A DNA stretch of 64,000 nucleotides, taken from NCBI GenBank assembly GCA_965198045.1, contig CBDAOL010000011.1, forward strand, positions 248,001-312,000, read 5' to 3'. The position numbers were made by a program, and so were the translations under genes. This document shows, piece after piece, positions 54,324 through 63,083 of this stretch. Under the pieces are notes generated by a model. It saw only the letters and a program-made list of their open reading frames with translations, did no database searches and was not told the DNA's origin. The DNA is from CBDDEC01 sp965198045 (GTDB lineage: Bacteria > Chloroflexota > Dehalococcoidia > UBA2979). Each line of letters begins with the position of its first letter. Within the stretch, counting starts at the first letter, position 1.

Positions 54324-55268
54324 ATGACGAACCAACCACCCGCTCCGCCGCCGGGCCCGCGCCTCGCAGCGGCTGCGGTGATGCTGCGTGAGGACGCAAA
54401 GCTCCTCGTCGTGCGTTTCGACGAGGACGGGCCGTTCGCGGGGCGTTGGGGCCTGCCGCTCGTGGCCGTGCCTGACGAGCTGACGGCGGAGGCGGCGCTC
54501 GAATCGCTGCTGCGCGACGGGCTCCACGTCGAGCCCGGTCCCGCCGAGTTCGCCGACACCGTCTACCTCAACGGTGGCGACGGCAGTCGCTTCATCGTCA
54601 ACGCCTTCACCTGCGTCGATTGGGTCGGTGAGCCGCGCTTCGACGCGGGGACGTTCGTCGACGCTGGATGGATCCAGCCTGCTGCACCCGCTGGCGTCGA
54701 GCTCGTGCCGGAGATCGCCTCGTGGCTCGCCGGGCAGTTCGGCGCAAACGGTGGCGGGGTCCTCGACGCGAGCGCTCTCGACTCGTTGCTCGCCGAGGCG
54801 CGGGCGGACCTGCTCGCCGTCCTCGATGGCATCCCGTCGCAGCTGCGCAACGAGCAGCTGGGTGAATCTCCGGCGGACGGGAGCGCGCCGTGGACGCCGC
54901 TTGATGAGCTGGCGCACGTGGCGGAGGTCGAGGGCTACTACACCGCAGAGTCACGGCGTCTCCTGCACGAGCCCGGGCGCACGTGGCGCCCGTTCAACGA
55001 CGACCAGTGGGGCGACATCCGGCGGTTGCGGCCGCCGGACGACGACGCCGAGGTGCGCCACCGCGCGGATTTCGTGCGGTCGGAGACTCGGGCGTGGCTG
55101 AACTCGCTGACGCCCGAGCAGCTGGCCGCCTACGGCAACCACGCTGAGCGTGGTGTGGTGCAGGTTGGATCTCGCCTCGCGAAGGTCGCGGAGCACGACC
55201 GGGAGCACCTCGAGACGCTCAAACGCATGGCCGAGGCGGCGAAGCTGATGCACACCGGGGGGGCGTGA
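54324..55268 (+). CDS. Nudix-like/DinB-like fusion protein inside the trp operon
   Basis: ATG 54324, 20 bp after trpE, encodes 314 residues. Residues 12-135 look like a Nudix fold: AAAVMLREDAKLLVVRFDED, FAGRWGLPLVAVPDELTAEA and a sheet ending VDWVGEPRFDAG. The Nudix box (GX5EX7REUXEEXGU) is degenerate, with no REUXEE. Residues 150-310 resemble DinB: PWTPLDELAHVAEVEGYY (first His), then EHDREHLETLKRM with the second His pair. A metal-dependent thiol transferase or hydrolase is possible; the Nudix part may only bind nucleotides. Its TGA overlaps the trpG start, so it is coupled to trpG translation. Confidence 0.7.
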   Translation: MTNQPPAPPPGPRLAAAAVMLREDAKLLVVRFDEDGPFAGRWGLPLVAVPDELTAEAALESLLRDGLHVEPGPAEFADTVYLNGGDGSRFIVNAFTCVDWVGEPRFDAGTFVDAGWIQPAAPAGVELVPEIASWLAGQFGANGGGVLDASALDSLLAEARADLLAVLDGIPSQLRNEQLGESPADGSAPWTPLDELAHVAEVEGYYTAESRRLLHEPGRTWRPFNDDQWGDIRRLRPPDDDAEVRHRADFVRSETRAWLNSLTPEQLAAYGNHAERGVVQVGSRLAKVAEHDREHLETLKRMAEAAKLMHTGGA

Positions 55269-55876
55269 CGATGCTGTTGCTGATCGACAACTACGACTCG
55301 TTCACCTTCAACCTCTACCAGTACCTGACGGAGCTGGGCGCGCACGTCGAGGTGCATCGCAACGACAAGATCAGCGTCGAGGACTGCCTGGCGATGGCGC
55401 CGGAGCAGGTCGTGATCTCGCCCGGACCGTGCACGCCGGACGAGGCAGGCATCTCGGTCGACCTCGTCGGGGCGTTCGCGGGGCACACGCCGCTCCTCGG
55501 CGTCTGTCTCGGTCTCCAATGCATCGGCGCGGCCTACGGCGCAACGATTGGCTACGCGGGCGAGATCATGCACGGCAAGACCTCGCAGATATCGCACGAC
55601 GGCGAGGGTGTGTTCGCGGGGCTGCCCGAGGACTTCGAGGCGATTCGCTACCATTCGCTCGCGATCGAGCCGGAGACGGTGCCAGAGGAGCTGATCGTGA
55701 CGGCGAAGTCCGACAGCGGGGTGATCATGGGCGTGCGGCACCGCGATCTGCCCGTCGAGGGTGTGCAGTTCCACCCGGAATCGATCATGACCACCGTGGG
55801 CCACGACGTGCTGCGCAACTTCCTCGCGTTCACAGCGACCTCGACGGCCGGCGCGAGCGACGGGGCGCCCGCATGA
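55265..55876 (+). CDS. trpG: anthranilate synthase component II (glutamine amidotransferase)
   Basis: The 203-residue (from GTG 55265) or 201-residue (from ATG 55271) class I amidotransferase opens LLLIDNYDSFTFNLYQYLTE. The nucleophile is in LGVCLGLQCIG, and the triad His-Glu in VEGVQFHPESIM. GTG 55265 overlaps the preceding TGA (GTGA), favouring translational coupling. It supplies ammonia to TrpE. Confidence 0.95.
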   Translation: MTMLLLIDNYDSFTFNLYQYLTELGAHVEVHRNDKISVEDCLAMAPEQVVISPGPCTPDEAGISVDLVGAFAGHTPLLGVCLGLQCIGAAYGATIGYAGEIMHGKTSQISHDGEGVFAGLPEDFEAIRYHSLAIEPETVPEELIVTAKSDSGVIMGVRHRDLPVEGVQFHPESIMTTVGHDVLRNFLAFTATSTAGASDGAPA

Positions 55877-56934
55877 TCCAGGAGGCGATCCGCGCCATCG
55901 TCGAGGAGCGCCGCGACCTGAGCGAGGACGAGGCGGGGACCGTCATGCGCGAGATCATGCGCGCCGGCCTCGACGAGGACGCCCGTGGCGACGGCCCCGT
56001 GGCGACGGAAGCGCAGTTCGGGTCGTTCGTCACCGCGTTACGAATCAAGGGCGAGACCGTCGACGAGATCACGGGCATGGCGAAGGCGATGCGCGAGCAT
56101 GCGCTGACCGTCTCGCTCAACCTCACCACGCCGCTGCTCGACACCGCCGGTACCGGTGGGTCGTCGATGAAGCTGTTCAACGCCTCGACCGCGGCGGCGT
56201 TCGTCGCTGCCGCGGGTGGCGCGCGGGTCGCGAAGCATGGCAACCGTGCGATGACCTCGAAGTCCGGCTCGGCCGACCTGCTGGAGGCGCTGGGCGCGAA
56301 GATTGAGCTGACGCCGGCGCAAGTCGCCGAGTGCATCGAGACGTGCGGCGTGGGCTTCATGTTCGCGCAATCGTTCCACCCGGCGATGCGCTTCGCTGGC
56401 CCACTGCGTCCCCAGATCGGCGTGCGCACGGTCTTCAACATCCTCGGGCCGCTGACGAACCCCGCCGGTGCGAACTGCCACGTCATGGGCACACCGAACG
56501 AGGAGCTGGCCGAGACGATGGCGCAGGTCCTGTCCAGGCTGGGCATGCGCCACGCTCTGGTCGTCACCGGCTCCGACGGCCTCGACGACATCACCGTGAC
56601 CGGCCCCAGCACCTACTTCGAGGTGCGTGGCGGGACCGTCACCCGCGGCGAAACCTCGCCGTTCGAGCTCGGGCTCTCGGTGCACGACCCCGACGACCTG
56701 CAGGGCGGCACCCCGGAGAAGAATGCGGAGCTGTTGCGGCAGGTGCTGCGCGGCGAAGGGCCTCGTGCGGTGCGCGACCTGATCATCGCGCAGGCCGCGG
56801 CCGGGCTGTACGTCACGGGCCTCGCCTCTTCGCTGCGCTCTGGCGCCGACGACGCGGCGCGCCTGGTCGAAAGCGGCGACGCCGCCGCGCGGGTCGGCGC
56901 GTTCGTCGAGGCGACGCGGCGCGTCAGCGCCTGA
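55873..56934 (+). CDS. trpD: anthranilate phosphoribosyltransferase
   Basis: ATG 55873 overlaps the trpG TGA in ATGA. The 353-residue protein has the PRPP loop LLDTAGTGGSSMKLFNAST and KHGNRAMTSKSGSADLLEAL, and ends with DDAARLVESGDAAARVGAF. It has a slightly long N-terminal helix pair (MIQEAIRAIVEERRDLSEDE). Length and motifs are typical. Confidence 0.96.
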   Translation: MIQEAIRAIVEERRDLSEDEAGTVMREIMRAGLDEDARGDGPVATEAQFGSFVTALRIKGETVDEITGMAKAMREHALTVSLNLTTPLLDTAGTGGSSMKLFNASTAAAFVAAAGGARVAKHGNRAMTSKSGSADLLEALGAKIELTPAQVAECIETCGVGFMFAQSFHPAMRFAGPLRPQIGVRTVFNILGPLTNPAGANCHVMGTPNEELAETMAQVLSRLGMRHALVVTGSDGLDDITVTGPSTYFEVRGGTVTRGETSPFELGLSVHDPDDLQGGTPEKNAELLRQVLRGEGPRAVRDLIIAQAAAGLYVTGLASSLRSGADDAARLVESGDAAARVGAFVEATRRVSA

Positions 56935-56955
56935 CGGCGCAGGATCGAGATCGCT

Positions 56956-57862
56956 ATGACCGACGCAGCGCGCGAGACCGGCACCTACCTCGATCGCATC
57001 GTCGGGACGCGTCGCGACCGCATCGTCGATGAGCTGCGCGACATCGGTGCGGAGCCTCGGACGGATCGCATCGAGGCGTTGCCCGGTCCGCCGGTGGACT
57101 TCGCGATGCGGCTGCGCGGGAGTCGCACGAGCGTGCCGGTCGGACTGCTGCGCGTGATCGCCGAGGTGAAGCGCGCGTCACCCTCGAAGGGTGTGTTCGA
57201 CGCCGACCTCGACGCAGCGGTGCAAGCCGTCCGCTACGCCGAGGCGCAGGCCGTCCGCTACGCCGAGGCGGGAGCGGCCGCGGTCTCCGTCCTCACCGAG
57301 CCCGACCACTTCGCCGGGAGCGCCGCCGATCTCGTCGCGGCACGTGAGGTCTTCGGCGCCGATCCCGACCGGCCGGCGCTGCTGCGCAAGGACTTCGTCT
57401 TCGACCCGCGGCAGATCGTGGAGGCGCGCGAGATCGGCGCTGACGCTGTGCTGCTGATCGTCGCGCTGCTCGAGCCCTCGGCGCTGCGATCGCTGCTCGA
57501 CCTGACGCATGGGCTCGGCCTGCAGGCGCTGGTCGAGGTGCACGACGAGGGCGAGATGATGGCGGCGGGCGCGGCCGGGGCGCGCATCATCGGCGTCAAC
57601 AATCGTGACCTGCGCACGTTCGAGGAGGACCTGGGCACGTTCGAACGCCTGGCGCCAGGGGCGCCGGACGATGTGGTCTTGGTCGCCGAGTCGGCGATCA
57701 GCGGGTCCGACGGATGCGTCGCGGATGGCGGCAGCGGGGGCGCAGGCGGTCCTCGTAGGCGAAGCCCTCGTGCGCAGCGGGGATATACGCGCGATGGTGC
57801 GTGAGCTGATGCTGGTCAGTGACGAAGCGTCGGCGGAAGCGCATCGCGAGGTGTCATCGTGA
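56956..57862 (+). pseudogene. trpC: indole-3-glycerol phosphate synthase, one frameshift and an 8-residue duplication
   Basis: The TIM barrel shows RVIAEVKRASPSKGVFDADL, LRKDFVFDPRQIVEAREIGA and VNNRDLRTFEEDLG. After VVLVAESAIS the frame is lost in GGG at 57703-57705; the other frame continues GPTDASRMAAAGAQAVLVGE to the stop at 57862. Between VKRAS and the first helix, QAVRYAEA is repeated because of a 24-bp tandem duplication. GTGA at 57859 couples to trpF. With one G removed the enzyme would be full length (about 300 aa). Confidence 0.9.
57223..57270 (+). repeat. 24-bp tandem duplication in trpC
   Basis: 57223-57246 and 57247-57270 are identical except for one base (CAAGCC against CAGGCC). 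The unit encodes QAVRYAEA, the end of the helix preceding AGAAAVSVLTE in TrpC. It adds eight residues in frame. Confidence 0.9.
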
Positions 57863-58614
57863 CGTTGGTCAAGATCTGCGGCAACCGTACACCGGAGGAT
57901 GTCGTCGCGGCGGCCGAGGCCGGCGCCGACTTCGTCGGGCTCATGTTCGCCGAGTCACGCCGTCGCGTTGACGTCGCTGAGGGGGCGGCGATGGTCGCCG
58001 CCCTCGGCAGCCCGCTGGCGCACCGTGAGGTGACACCGCCGCCTGCGCCGGAACCTCACGAGCGCGAGCAGGTCGAGCCCTGGTTCCAGTTCGGCGCCGA
58101 CCTGATCGAGGCATACCTGCGCGCGAAGCGGCCGTTGACCGTCGGCGTGTTCGCGGACCAGCCGATCCATGAGGTCAACATCATCGCCGAGAAGGCCGGC
58201 GTCGACCTCGTGCAGCTCTCCGGCGACGAGACATGGGACGACTGCCTGATGGTGTCGAAGCCGGTGATCCAGGTCGCGCACGTGTCGCCGCTGGACTCGC
58301 CGAGCGAAGCCCTCGAGGAGGGGCACATCGAGCCGGGCTTCGCGCTGGCGCTGATGCTCGACTCGGCGCACGGGCCGTATCGTGGCGGCACTGGCCAGCC
58401 GTTCAACTGGGAGATCGCCCAGCGCCTGGCCGAATTGGTACCGCTGGTGCTGGCCGGCGGGCTCTCATCCGAGAACGTACGTGAGGCGATCACGACCGTC
58501 GGGCCGTGGGTCGTCGACGTGTCGAGCAGCACGGAGGCGGACGGTCGCAAGGACCACGACAAGGTGCGCGCCTTCATCGAAGCTACGCGCGCGGCCGACG
58601 AGGAGACCACGTGA
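57859..58614 (+). CDS. trpF: phosphoribosylanthranilate isomerase
   Basis: GTG 57859 opens TLVKICGNRTPEDVVAAAEA (catalytic Cys in K-I-C-G). Further segments are ADFVGLMFAESRRRVDV, VDLVQLSGDE, LMLDSAHGPYRGGTGQPFNW (catalytic Asp) and VPLVLAGGLSSENVREAI. At 251 aa it is 40-50 residues longer than usual; the extra segment (REVTPPPAPEPHEREQVEPW and following) lies after the second strand. Ends overlap trpC and trpB in GTGA, so the block is translationally coupled. Confidence 0.94.
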   Translation: MTLVKICGNRTPEDVVAAAEAGADFVGLMFAESRRRVDVAEGAAMVAALGSPLAHREVTPPPAPEPHEREQVEPWFQFGADLIEAYLRAKRPLTVGVFADQPIHEVNIIAEKAGVDLVQLSGDETWDDCLMVSKPVIQVAHVSPLDSPSEALEEGHIEPGFALALMLDSAHGPYRGGTGQPFNWEIAQRLAELVPLVLAGGLSSENVREAITTVGPWVVDVSSSTEADGRKDHDKVRAFIEATRAADEETT

Positions 58615-59822
58615 CGCGCGACGCCTCGACGCCGCAGCCGTCCGGCGGGCCGGACGAGCACGGTCACTTCGGCACGTTCGGCGGCCGCTACGTGCCGGAG
58701 ACGCTGATGCCGGCGCTGGCGGAACTCACGGTGGAATACGAGGCGGCGCGGAACGATCCCGAGTTCCAGCGTGAGCTCGATGGCCTGCTTCGCGACTACG
58801 TCGGCCGCCCGTCACCGCTGACCCTCGCCGGGCGGCTTTCCGAGGAGGTGGGCGCGCCGGTCTACCTCAAGCGCGAGGACCTGAACCACACCGGCGCGCA
58901 CAAGATCAACGCGGTGCTGGCGCAGGGCCTGCTCGCCAAGCGCATGGGCAAACAACGCATCATCGCGGAGACCGGAGCGGGCCAGCACGGCGTCGCGACC
59001 GCAACCGTCTGCGCCCTGCTCGGATTCGAGTGCATTGTCTACATGGGTGCGGAAGACATGCGGCGTCAGGCGCTCAACGTCTTCCGCATGAAAGTGCTCG
59101 GCGCCGAGGTGCGGACGGTCGACGCTGGGTCGCGAACGCTCAAGAACGCGACGTCCGAGGCGATCCGCGACTGGGTGACGAACGTGGGCGACACGTACTA
59201 CATCATCGGCAGCGTCGTCGGCCCGCACCCCTATCCGATGCTGGTACGCGAGTTCCAGCGCGTCATCGGCGACGAAGCGCGCGCCCAGCTCCTCGAAGCC
59301 GAGGGCCGCCTCGCGACGGTGGCGCTGGCCTGCGTCGGCGGCGGCTCGAACGCGATCGGGCTGTTCTATCCGCTCCTCGACGACCCGACGCGCCTGATCG
59401 GCGTCGAGGCGGCTGGCGAGGGCCTCGATGGTCGCCACGCGGCGACGCTGGGCGCTGGCCGCCCGGGCGTGTTGCACGGCACGCGCTCCTACCTGCTGCA
59501 GGACGAATGGGGCCAGATCCAGGAGGCGCACAGCATCTCGGCCGGCCTGGACTACCCCGGCGTCGGGCCGGAGCACTCGTGGCTCAAGGTCACCGAGCGT
59601 GCCGAGTACCGCTCGGTCACGGACGTGCAGGCCCTCGAGGCGCTGCAGTGGCTCAGCCGCACTGAGGGCATCATCCCCGCGCTTGAGTCCGCGCACGCGA
59701 TCGCGGAGCTGCGGAACCTCGCGTCCGAACTCACCTCGGACGACCTCGTACTCGTGAACCTCAGCGGCCGCGGCGACAAGGACATGGGCACGGTCGCCGA
59801 CGCGCTGGGCGTCGAGTTGTAG
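58611..59822 (+). CDS. trpB: tryptophan synthase beta subunit
   Basis: GTG 58611 overlaps the trpF stop and gives 403 aa. The opening HFGTFGGRYVPETLMPALAE is typical of TrpB1. PLP Lys is in LNHTGAHKINAVLAQ, the phosphate loop is CVGGGSNAIGLFYP, and YPGVGPEHSWLK and NLSGRGDKDM are at the end. All catalytic residues are present. It is the last gene of the operon; the next gene is on the other strand and is not trpA. Confidence 0.97.
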   Translation: MTRDASTPQPSGGPDEHGHFGTFGGRYVPETLMPALAELTVEYEAARNDPEFQRELDGLLRDYVGRPSPLTLAGRLSEEVGAPVYLKREDLNHTGAHKINAVLAQGLLAKRMGKQRIIAETGAGQHGVATATVCALLGFECIVYMGAEDMRRQALNVFRMKVLGAEVRTVDAGSRTLKNATSEAIRDWVTNVGDTYYIIGSVVGPHPYPMLVREFQRVIGDEARAQLLEAEGRLATVALACVGGGSNAIGLFYPLLDDPTRLIGVEAAGEGLDGRHAATLGAGRPGVLHGTRSYLLQDEWGQIQEAHSISAGLDYPGVGPEHSWLKVTERAEYRSVTDVQALEALQWLSRTEGIIPALESAHAIAELRNLASELTSDDLVLVNLSGRGDKDMGTVADALGVEL

Positions 59823-59828
59823 ACCGGC

Positions 59829-60509
59829 CTACCTCTGGCTCAGCAACTCCGCGGTGTGCCGCGGAACCGCCGCGCCTGCCGCCTGCCGTCGATCGATCTC
59901 AGCGCGCAGCGCGTCAAGGTCTTCGATCGTGTCGACATCGTCGAGCGGTGCGATTGTGGCGTGGGCGAGGCCTGCCGACTCCGCCAGCCGCAGCGAGTCG
60001 TCGAGGACGCGCGGGCCGCTCCACTCGACCTCGGGCGTGTCGAGGATGGCCGGGTAGGCCTGGCGCATTCCGATCAGCGAATAGCCGCCGTCCGAGGCGG
60101 GGCTGAACACCACGTCGGCGCGCCTCAGCGCCCGCAGCGCGTGGTGGATCAGCCCAACGGACAGCAACGGCAGGTCGGACCCGACGAGGATCAACGGCCC
60201 GTAGCCCTCGCGTTCCAGTTCGAGCGCTGCGCCGAGCATCCGCAGGCCGATGTCGCCGGAGACCTGCGCCCGCGCGTCGACGATAGCGGTCAGCTCGCCG
60301 AGGTCTCTCGCCGCCTCGGCCGGTTCGACGCAGAGCACCGGGTGCCACAGCTCGGCGGCACGAACGACCCCGGCGACATCGAGGAGCATCGCGCGGGCGA
60401 GGTCGGCCGCCGCCTCGTCGCCGATCGCCGCCGCGAGGCGCGTCTTCGACACGCCTGGCTCGGGGCGGCGGGTGAGGATGGCAACAGTGGCGCCTCGACG
60501 ATCGGTCAT
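59829..60509 (-). CDS. DUF2064/TIGR04282 family nucleotidyltransferase-like protein
   Basis: The 226-residue protein shows VAILTRRPEPGVSKTRLAAA, GYGPLILVGSDLPLLSVGLI, ADVVFSPASDGGYSLIGMRQ and DDVDTIEDLDALRAEI. This matches the GT-A-like DUF2064 family (rSAM-associated/CofC-like). Its target is unknown. It is convergent with trpB, 6 bp apart. Confidence 0.85.
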   Translation of the reverse strand: MTDRRGATVAILTRRPEPGVSKTRLAAAIGDEAAADLARAMLLDVAGVVRAAELWHPVLCVEPAEAARDLGELTAIVDARAQVSGDIGLRMLGAALELEREGYGPLILVGSDLPLLSVGLIHHALRALRRADVVFSPASDGGYSLIGMRQAYPAILDTPEVEWSGPRVLDDSLRLAESAGLAHATIAPLDDVDTIEDLDALRAEIDRRQAAGAAVPRHTAELLSQR

Positions 60510-60626
60510 CGCGCGGAGGGTACGCGTCGCGTCGGATCCGTTCCGTGATCGACGTGTCGATCGCTGCTCGTCTGTTCGTGGTATTTACGGAGGCGGCCGC
60601 GATGCGGTGGCGGAAGCGAGGTTGTG

Positions 60627-60977
60627 ATGACGCAGTATGCACTCTTGATTTACGGAAGCGAGTCTGGCGCAATCCGCGAGGCGACGCCCGCTGAGATTGA
60701 ACCCTGGACGAAGCTCGGCGAGGCCATGGAGCAGGCTGGCGTCATGCGTGGCGGCACCCAGCTCCATCGCACATCGACGGCGCAGAGTGTGCGCGAACGT
60801 GGCGGCGAAGTGCTGACGACGACCGGTCCGTTCGCCGAAACCACGGAGCAGCTCGGTGGGGTCTACCTCCTCGATTGCGCATCGATGGAGGAGGCGCTCG
60901 AGTGGGCGGCACGGGTGCCCGCGGTCACTTACGGCACCATCGAGGTGCGGCCGATCGTGGAGTTGGACCCCGAATAG
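60627..60977 (+). CDS. YCII-related domain protein
   Basis: ATG 60627 (preceded by GCGAGG) encodes 116 residues: MTQYALLIYGSESGAIREAT, then RGGEVLTTTGPFAETTEQLG and GVYLLDCASMEEALEWAARV and EVRPIV. This is the standard YCII/DGPF domain, often next to ECF sigma factors, though none is present here. Function unclear. Confidence 0.9.
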   Translation: MTQYALLIYGSESGAIREATPAEIEPWTKLGEAMEQAGVMRGGTQLHRTSTAQSVRERGGEVLTTTGPFAETTEQLGGVYLLDCASMEEALEWAARVPAVTYGTIEVRPIVELDPE

Positions 60978-60984
60978 GAGCCCG

Positions 60985-61335
60985 ATGCGGTACGCACTCC
61001 TGATCTACGACGACGACAGCGGTATCCCCGAGGAGGTCACGGCCGACGTCCAGGCACCCTGGCGTGCCCTCAACGCGGAGATGGACGCGGCCGGCGTGAC
61101 GCTGCTGCACAACGGCGCGCAGCTCGAGACAACGCGCGCAGCGCTCAGCATCCGAGTCCGCGACGGCGGGGTCCTGACGACCGACGGCCCGTTCGCGGAG
61201 ACGAGCGAGCAGCTCGGCGGGTTCTATCTCCTCGATTGCGAGACGATCGAAGAGGCGCTGGCGTGGGCCGCGAAGATACCAGCGGCGGAACGCGGCACCA
61301 TCGAGGTGCGTCCGCTGGTGCCGCCGTGGGACTAG
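60985..61335 (+). CDS. YCII-related domain protein, tandem paralogue
   Basis: The 116-residue protein starts at ATG 60985, 7 bp after the previous gene, with GGAG upstream. MRYALLIYDDDSGIPEEVTA, GVLTTDGPFAETSEQLGGFY and GTIEVRPLV show it is a close paralogue of its neighbour. The pair probably arose by tandem duplication and is co-transcribed. Confidence 0.9.
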   Translation: MRYALLIYDDDSGIPEEVTADVQAPWRALNAEMDAAGVTLLHNGAQLETTRAALSIRVRDGGVLTTDGPFAETSEQLGGFYLLDCETIEEALAWAAKIPAAERGTIEVRPLVPPWD

Positions 61336-61354
61336 AAGCAGCGCGCTCCGCGGT

Positions 61355-62284
61355 CTAGACGACGTTGACGTGCGGCTCGCCCATGACGGGCAAGAGCTCG
61401 ATGGAGTCGCCGCGGGCCTCGCGGCGCTCGGTGAAGAACTCGTCGCACCAGAGGCAGACAGAGCCCAGCTCCTCGATGCGTCGCAGCGCGTGCTCGCGGT
61501 CGATCCCGGCGTCGGCCCCCATCGAGGCGGGATCGCCGTCGTTCAGTGCGCGCCACACCGGGTCGAGCCGCGCACGTTCGAGCATGTCCGCCAGCGGTTC
61601 CTCGGCCAGGTCGCCGAGCGGTTCCACGGTGCCGGGGCAGCACGGATACGCCGTCGTCAGCTGGATCGCGATCTCCTGCATCGACGAGCCGTCGTCGAGG
61701 AAGCCCAGCGCGCCCGACCAGCGATCACAGAAATTGTGCTCGGGCTGCAGCTGCGCCAGCCCGTACTTCATCGCGCGCCCACGAGGCCAGATGCCGCCCA
61801 CCCAGAACTCCGGGTTGGCGCCCCAGATCGAGTAGTCGACCGCCGCCTCCTGCTCCGCCTCGGCGGGGTCGCCAACATCGCGCTCGACGACGCCGTACTC
61901 CTCGAACAGCGCGCGCAGCCCGTCGAACTTGCCCTCCGGCCGCGGGTGGAACTGGTCGTAGGAAGCGATCGAGATGTGGTTGAGCCCGGTCGCGAGCAGC
62001 CGTTCGAGCATGGCCGCGTCGAGCAGGTCGCCGTTCGTCTGCAGCGAGACCCGCGCGTCCGGATAGCGGCCGCGCCCCTCCTCGAGGAGCCAACACAACA
62101 GCTCCGGCTCCACGAGCGGCTCTCCGCCGGAGAGGATGAAGCGATTCGTCTGCTCCGGGAGGTGCCCCAACACCGCCTCGGCCTGCGCCCGCGAAATCGT
62201 CGGCGCGCCGGGCCTGGAGAAGTTGTAGCAATGCGCACACCGCAGGTTGCAGTCGTGAGTGAAGACCCAGTACAGCGACTCCAC
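61355..62284 (-). CDS. radical SAM/SPASM-like protein
   Basis: The 309-residue protein has WVFTHDCNLRCAHCYNFSRP, the CxxxCxxC cluster site, then FILSGGEPLVEPELL and VSLQTNGDLLDAAML. The second half has further cysteines (HNFCDRW, YPCCPG, VCLWCDEFF), suggesting auxiliary SPASM-type clusters. Start GTG 62284 is uncertain, as similar residues (YWFEGPP) precede it in frame. No precursor peptide gene is recognised beside it. Confidence 0.82.
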   Translation of the reverse strand: MESLYWVFTHDCNLRCAHCYNFSRPGAPTISRAQAEAVLGHLPEQTNRFILSGGEPLVEPELLCWLLEEGRGRYPDARVSLQTNGDLLDAAMLERLLATGLNHISIASYDQFHPRPEGKFDGLRALFEEYGVVERDVGDPAEAEQEAAVDYSIWGANPEFWVGGIWPRGRAMKYGLAQLQPEHNFCDRWSGALGFLDDGSSMQEIAIQLTTAYPCCPGTVEPLGDLAEEPLADMLERARLDPVWRALNDGDPASMGADAGIDREHALRRIEELGSVCLWCDEFFTERREARGDSIELLPVMGEPHVNVV

Positions 62285-62387
62285 CGGCGGCCCCTCGAAC
62301 CAGTACGCGGCTGTGCCGCTGAGGGTCGCACGAAGGACAGGCCTCGGGGGTGACGCGCGTCACGTGTCATCGCCGAGTGACCAGGAG

Positions 62388-62781
62388 CTAAGGGGTCTCG
62401 AGGTCGATGATCCACTTCGCGCCGAAACTCACGACGACGGCGAACTGGTAACTGCCAAAGGGGAGCTCAGTGTCAGCGCATTTGCGGTTGTTCCCGGGGT
62501 GCTGGCCTTGCCGAGATTGGCAAGCTCCTCGCCGTTCTCGATACGGAGGCGTGCGTGGATCGAACCGCTGGACGTGCCATCGGCCCCTCCACCGAGGCGC
62601 GGTAGGTCAGGGTGCCAGCCTCCGCCACGACGAATGCTGGTGTGCGCCCGTCGCCTACGCCGCTATGCGACGTCCAACCGGGGTTGAGCTGCGCAGGCGG
62701 CCGCCCCGGCCCGTCGCTGAGCGTGATGAACGCCACCGCGAGTGCGGTCAAGGCCCCTACCACGAGCGCGATCAGGCTCAA
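62388..62781 (-). pseudogene. membrane-anchored small protein, frameshifted
   Basis: The first frame starts with a membrane helix (MSLIALVVGALTALAVAFIT) and an external part AQLNPGWTSHSGVGDG, then TPAFVVAEAGTLTYRA. Other frames continue with SGSIHARLRIENGEELANL and FGSYQFAVVVSFGAKWIIDL to a stop at 62388, needing two indels. The frame also stays open upstream (RRSFWVQLSLIAL), so the start may be earlier, up to about 62840. No family known. The remaining bases up to 63083 show nothing else. Confidence 0.4.
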
Positions 62782-63083
62782 CTGAACCCAGAACGAACGC
62801 CGGGATACCTTGCCACCTGGTCGTCCGAAGATCCAACCTCGGAGGAGGCGAGGCGAACGTTTCGCTACGTCTTGATCGAATGATCCGGGGTCGATGAGAG
62901 TGATGGAGAGTGGCCCTTCAGACAGCCAGCAGGGACGGACTCCCCCTCGGCGCAGCGGCAGCTCGGAGGATCACACGAGCCAGAGCGCTCGCGGGGTGAG
63001 CAGGGCTACGAGAGCCGCACTCCCCCAGCGCGTGGCGGTGACCATCTGAGCCGCCAACAACGCTCCCGCGGTACCCTCGCTGC

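Noticed and set aside
57223..57270. CRISPR or other spaced repeat array
   Set aside because: Only one adjacent in-frame copy inside trpC; no spacers. No CRISPR array or cas gene was seen in the window.
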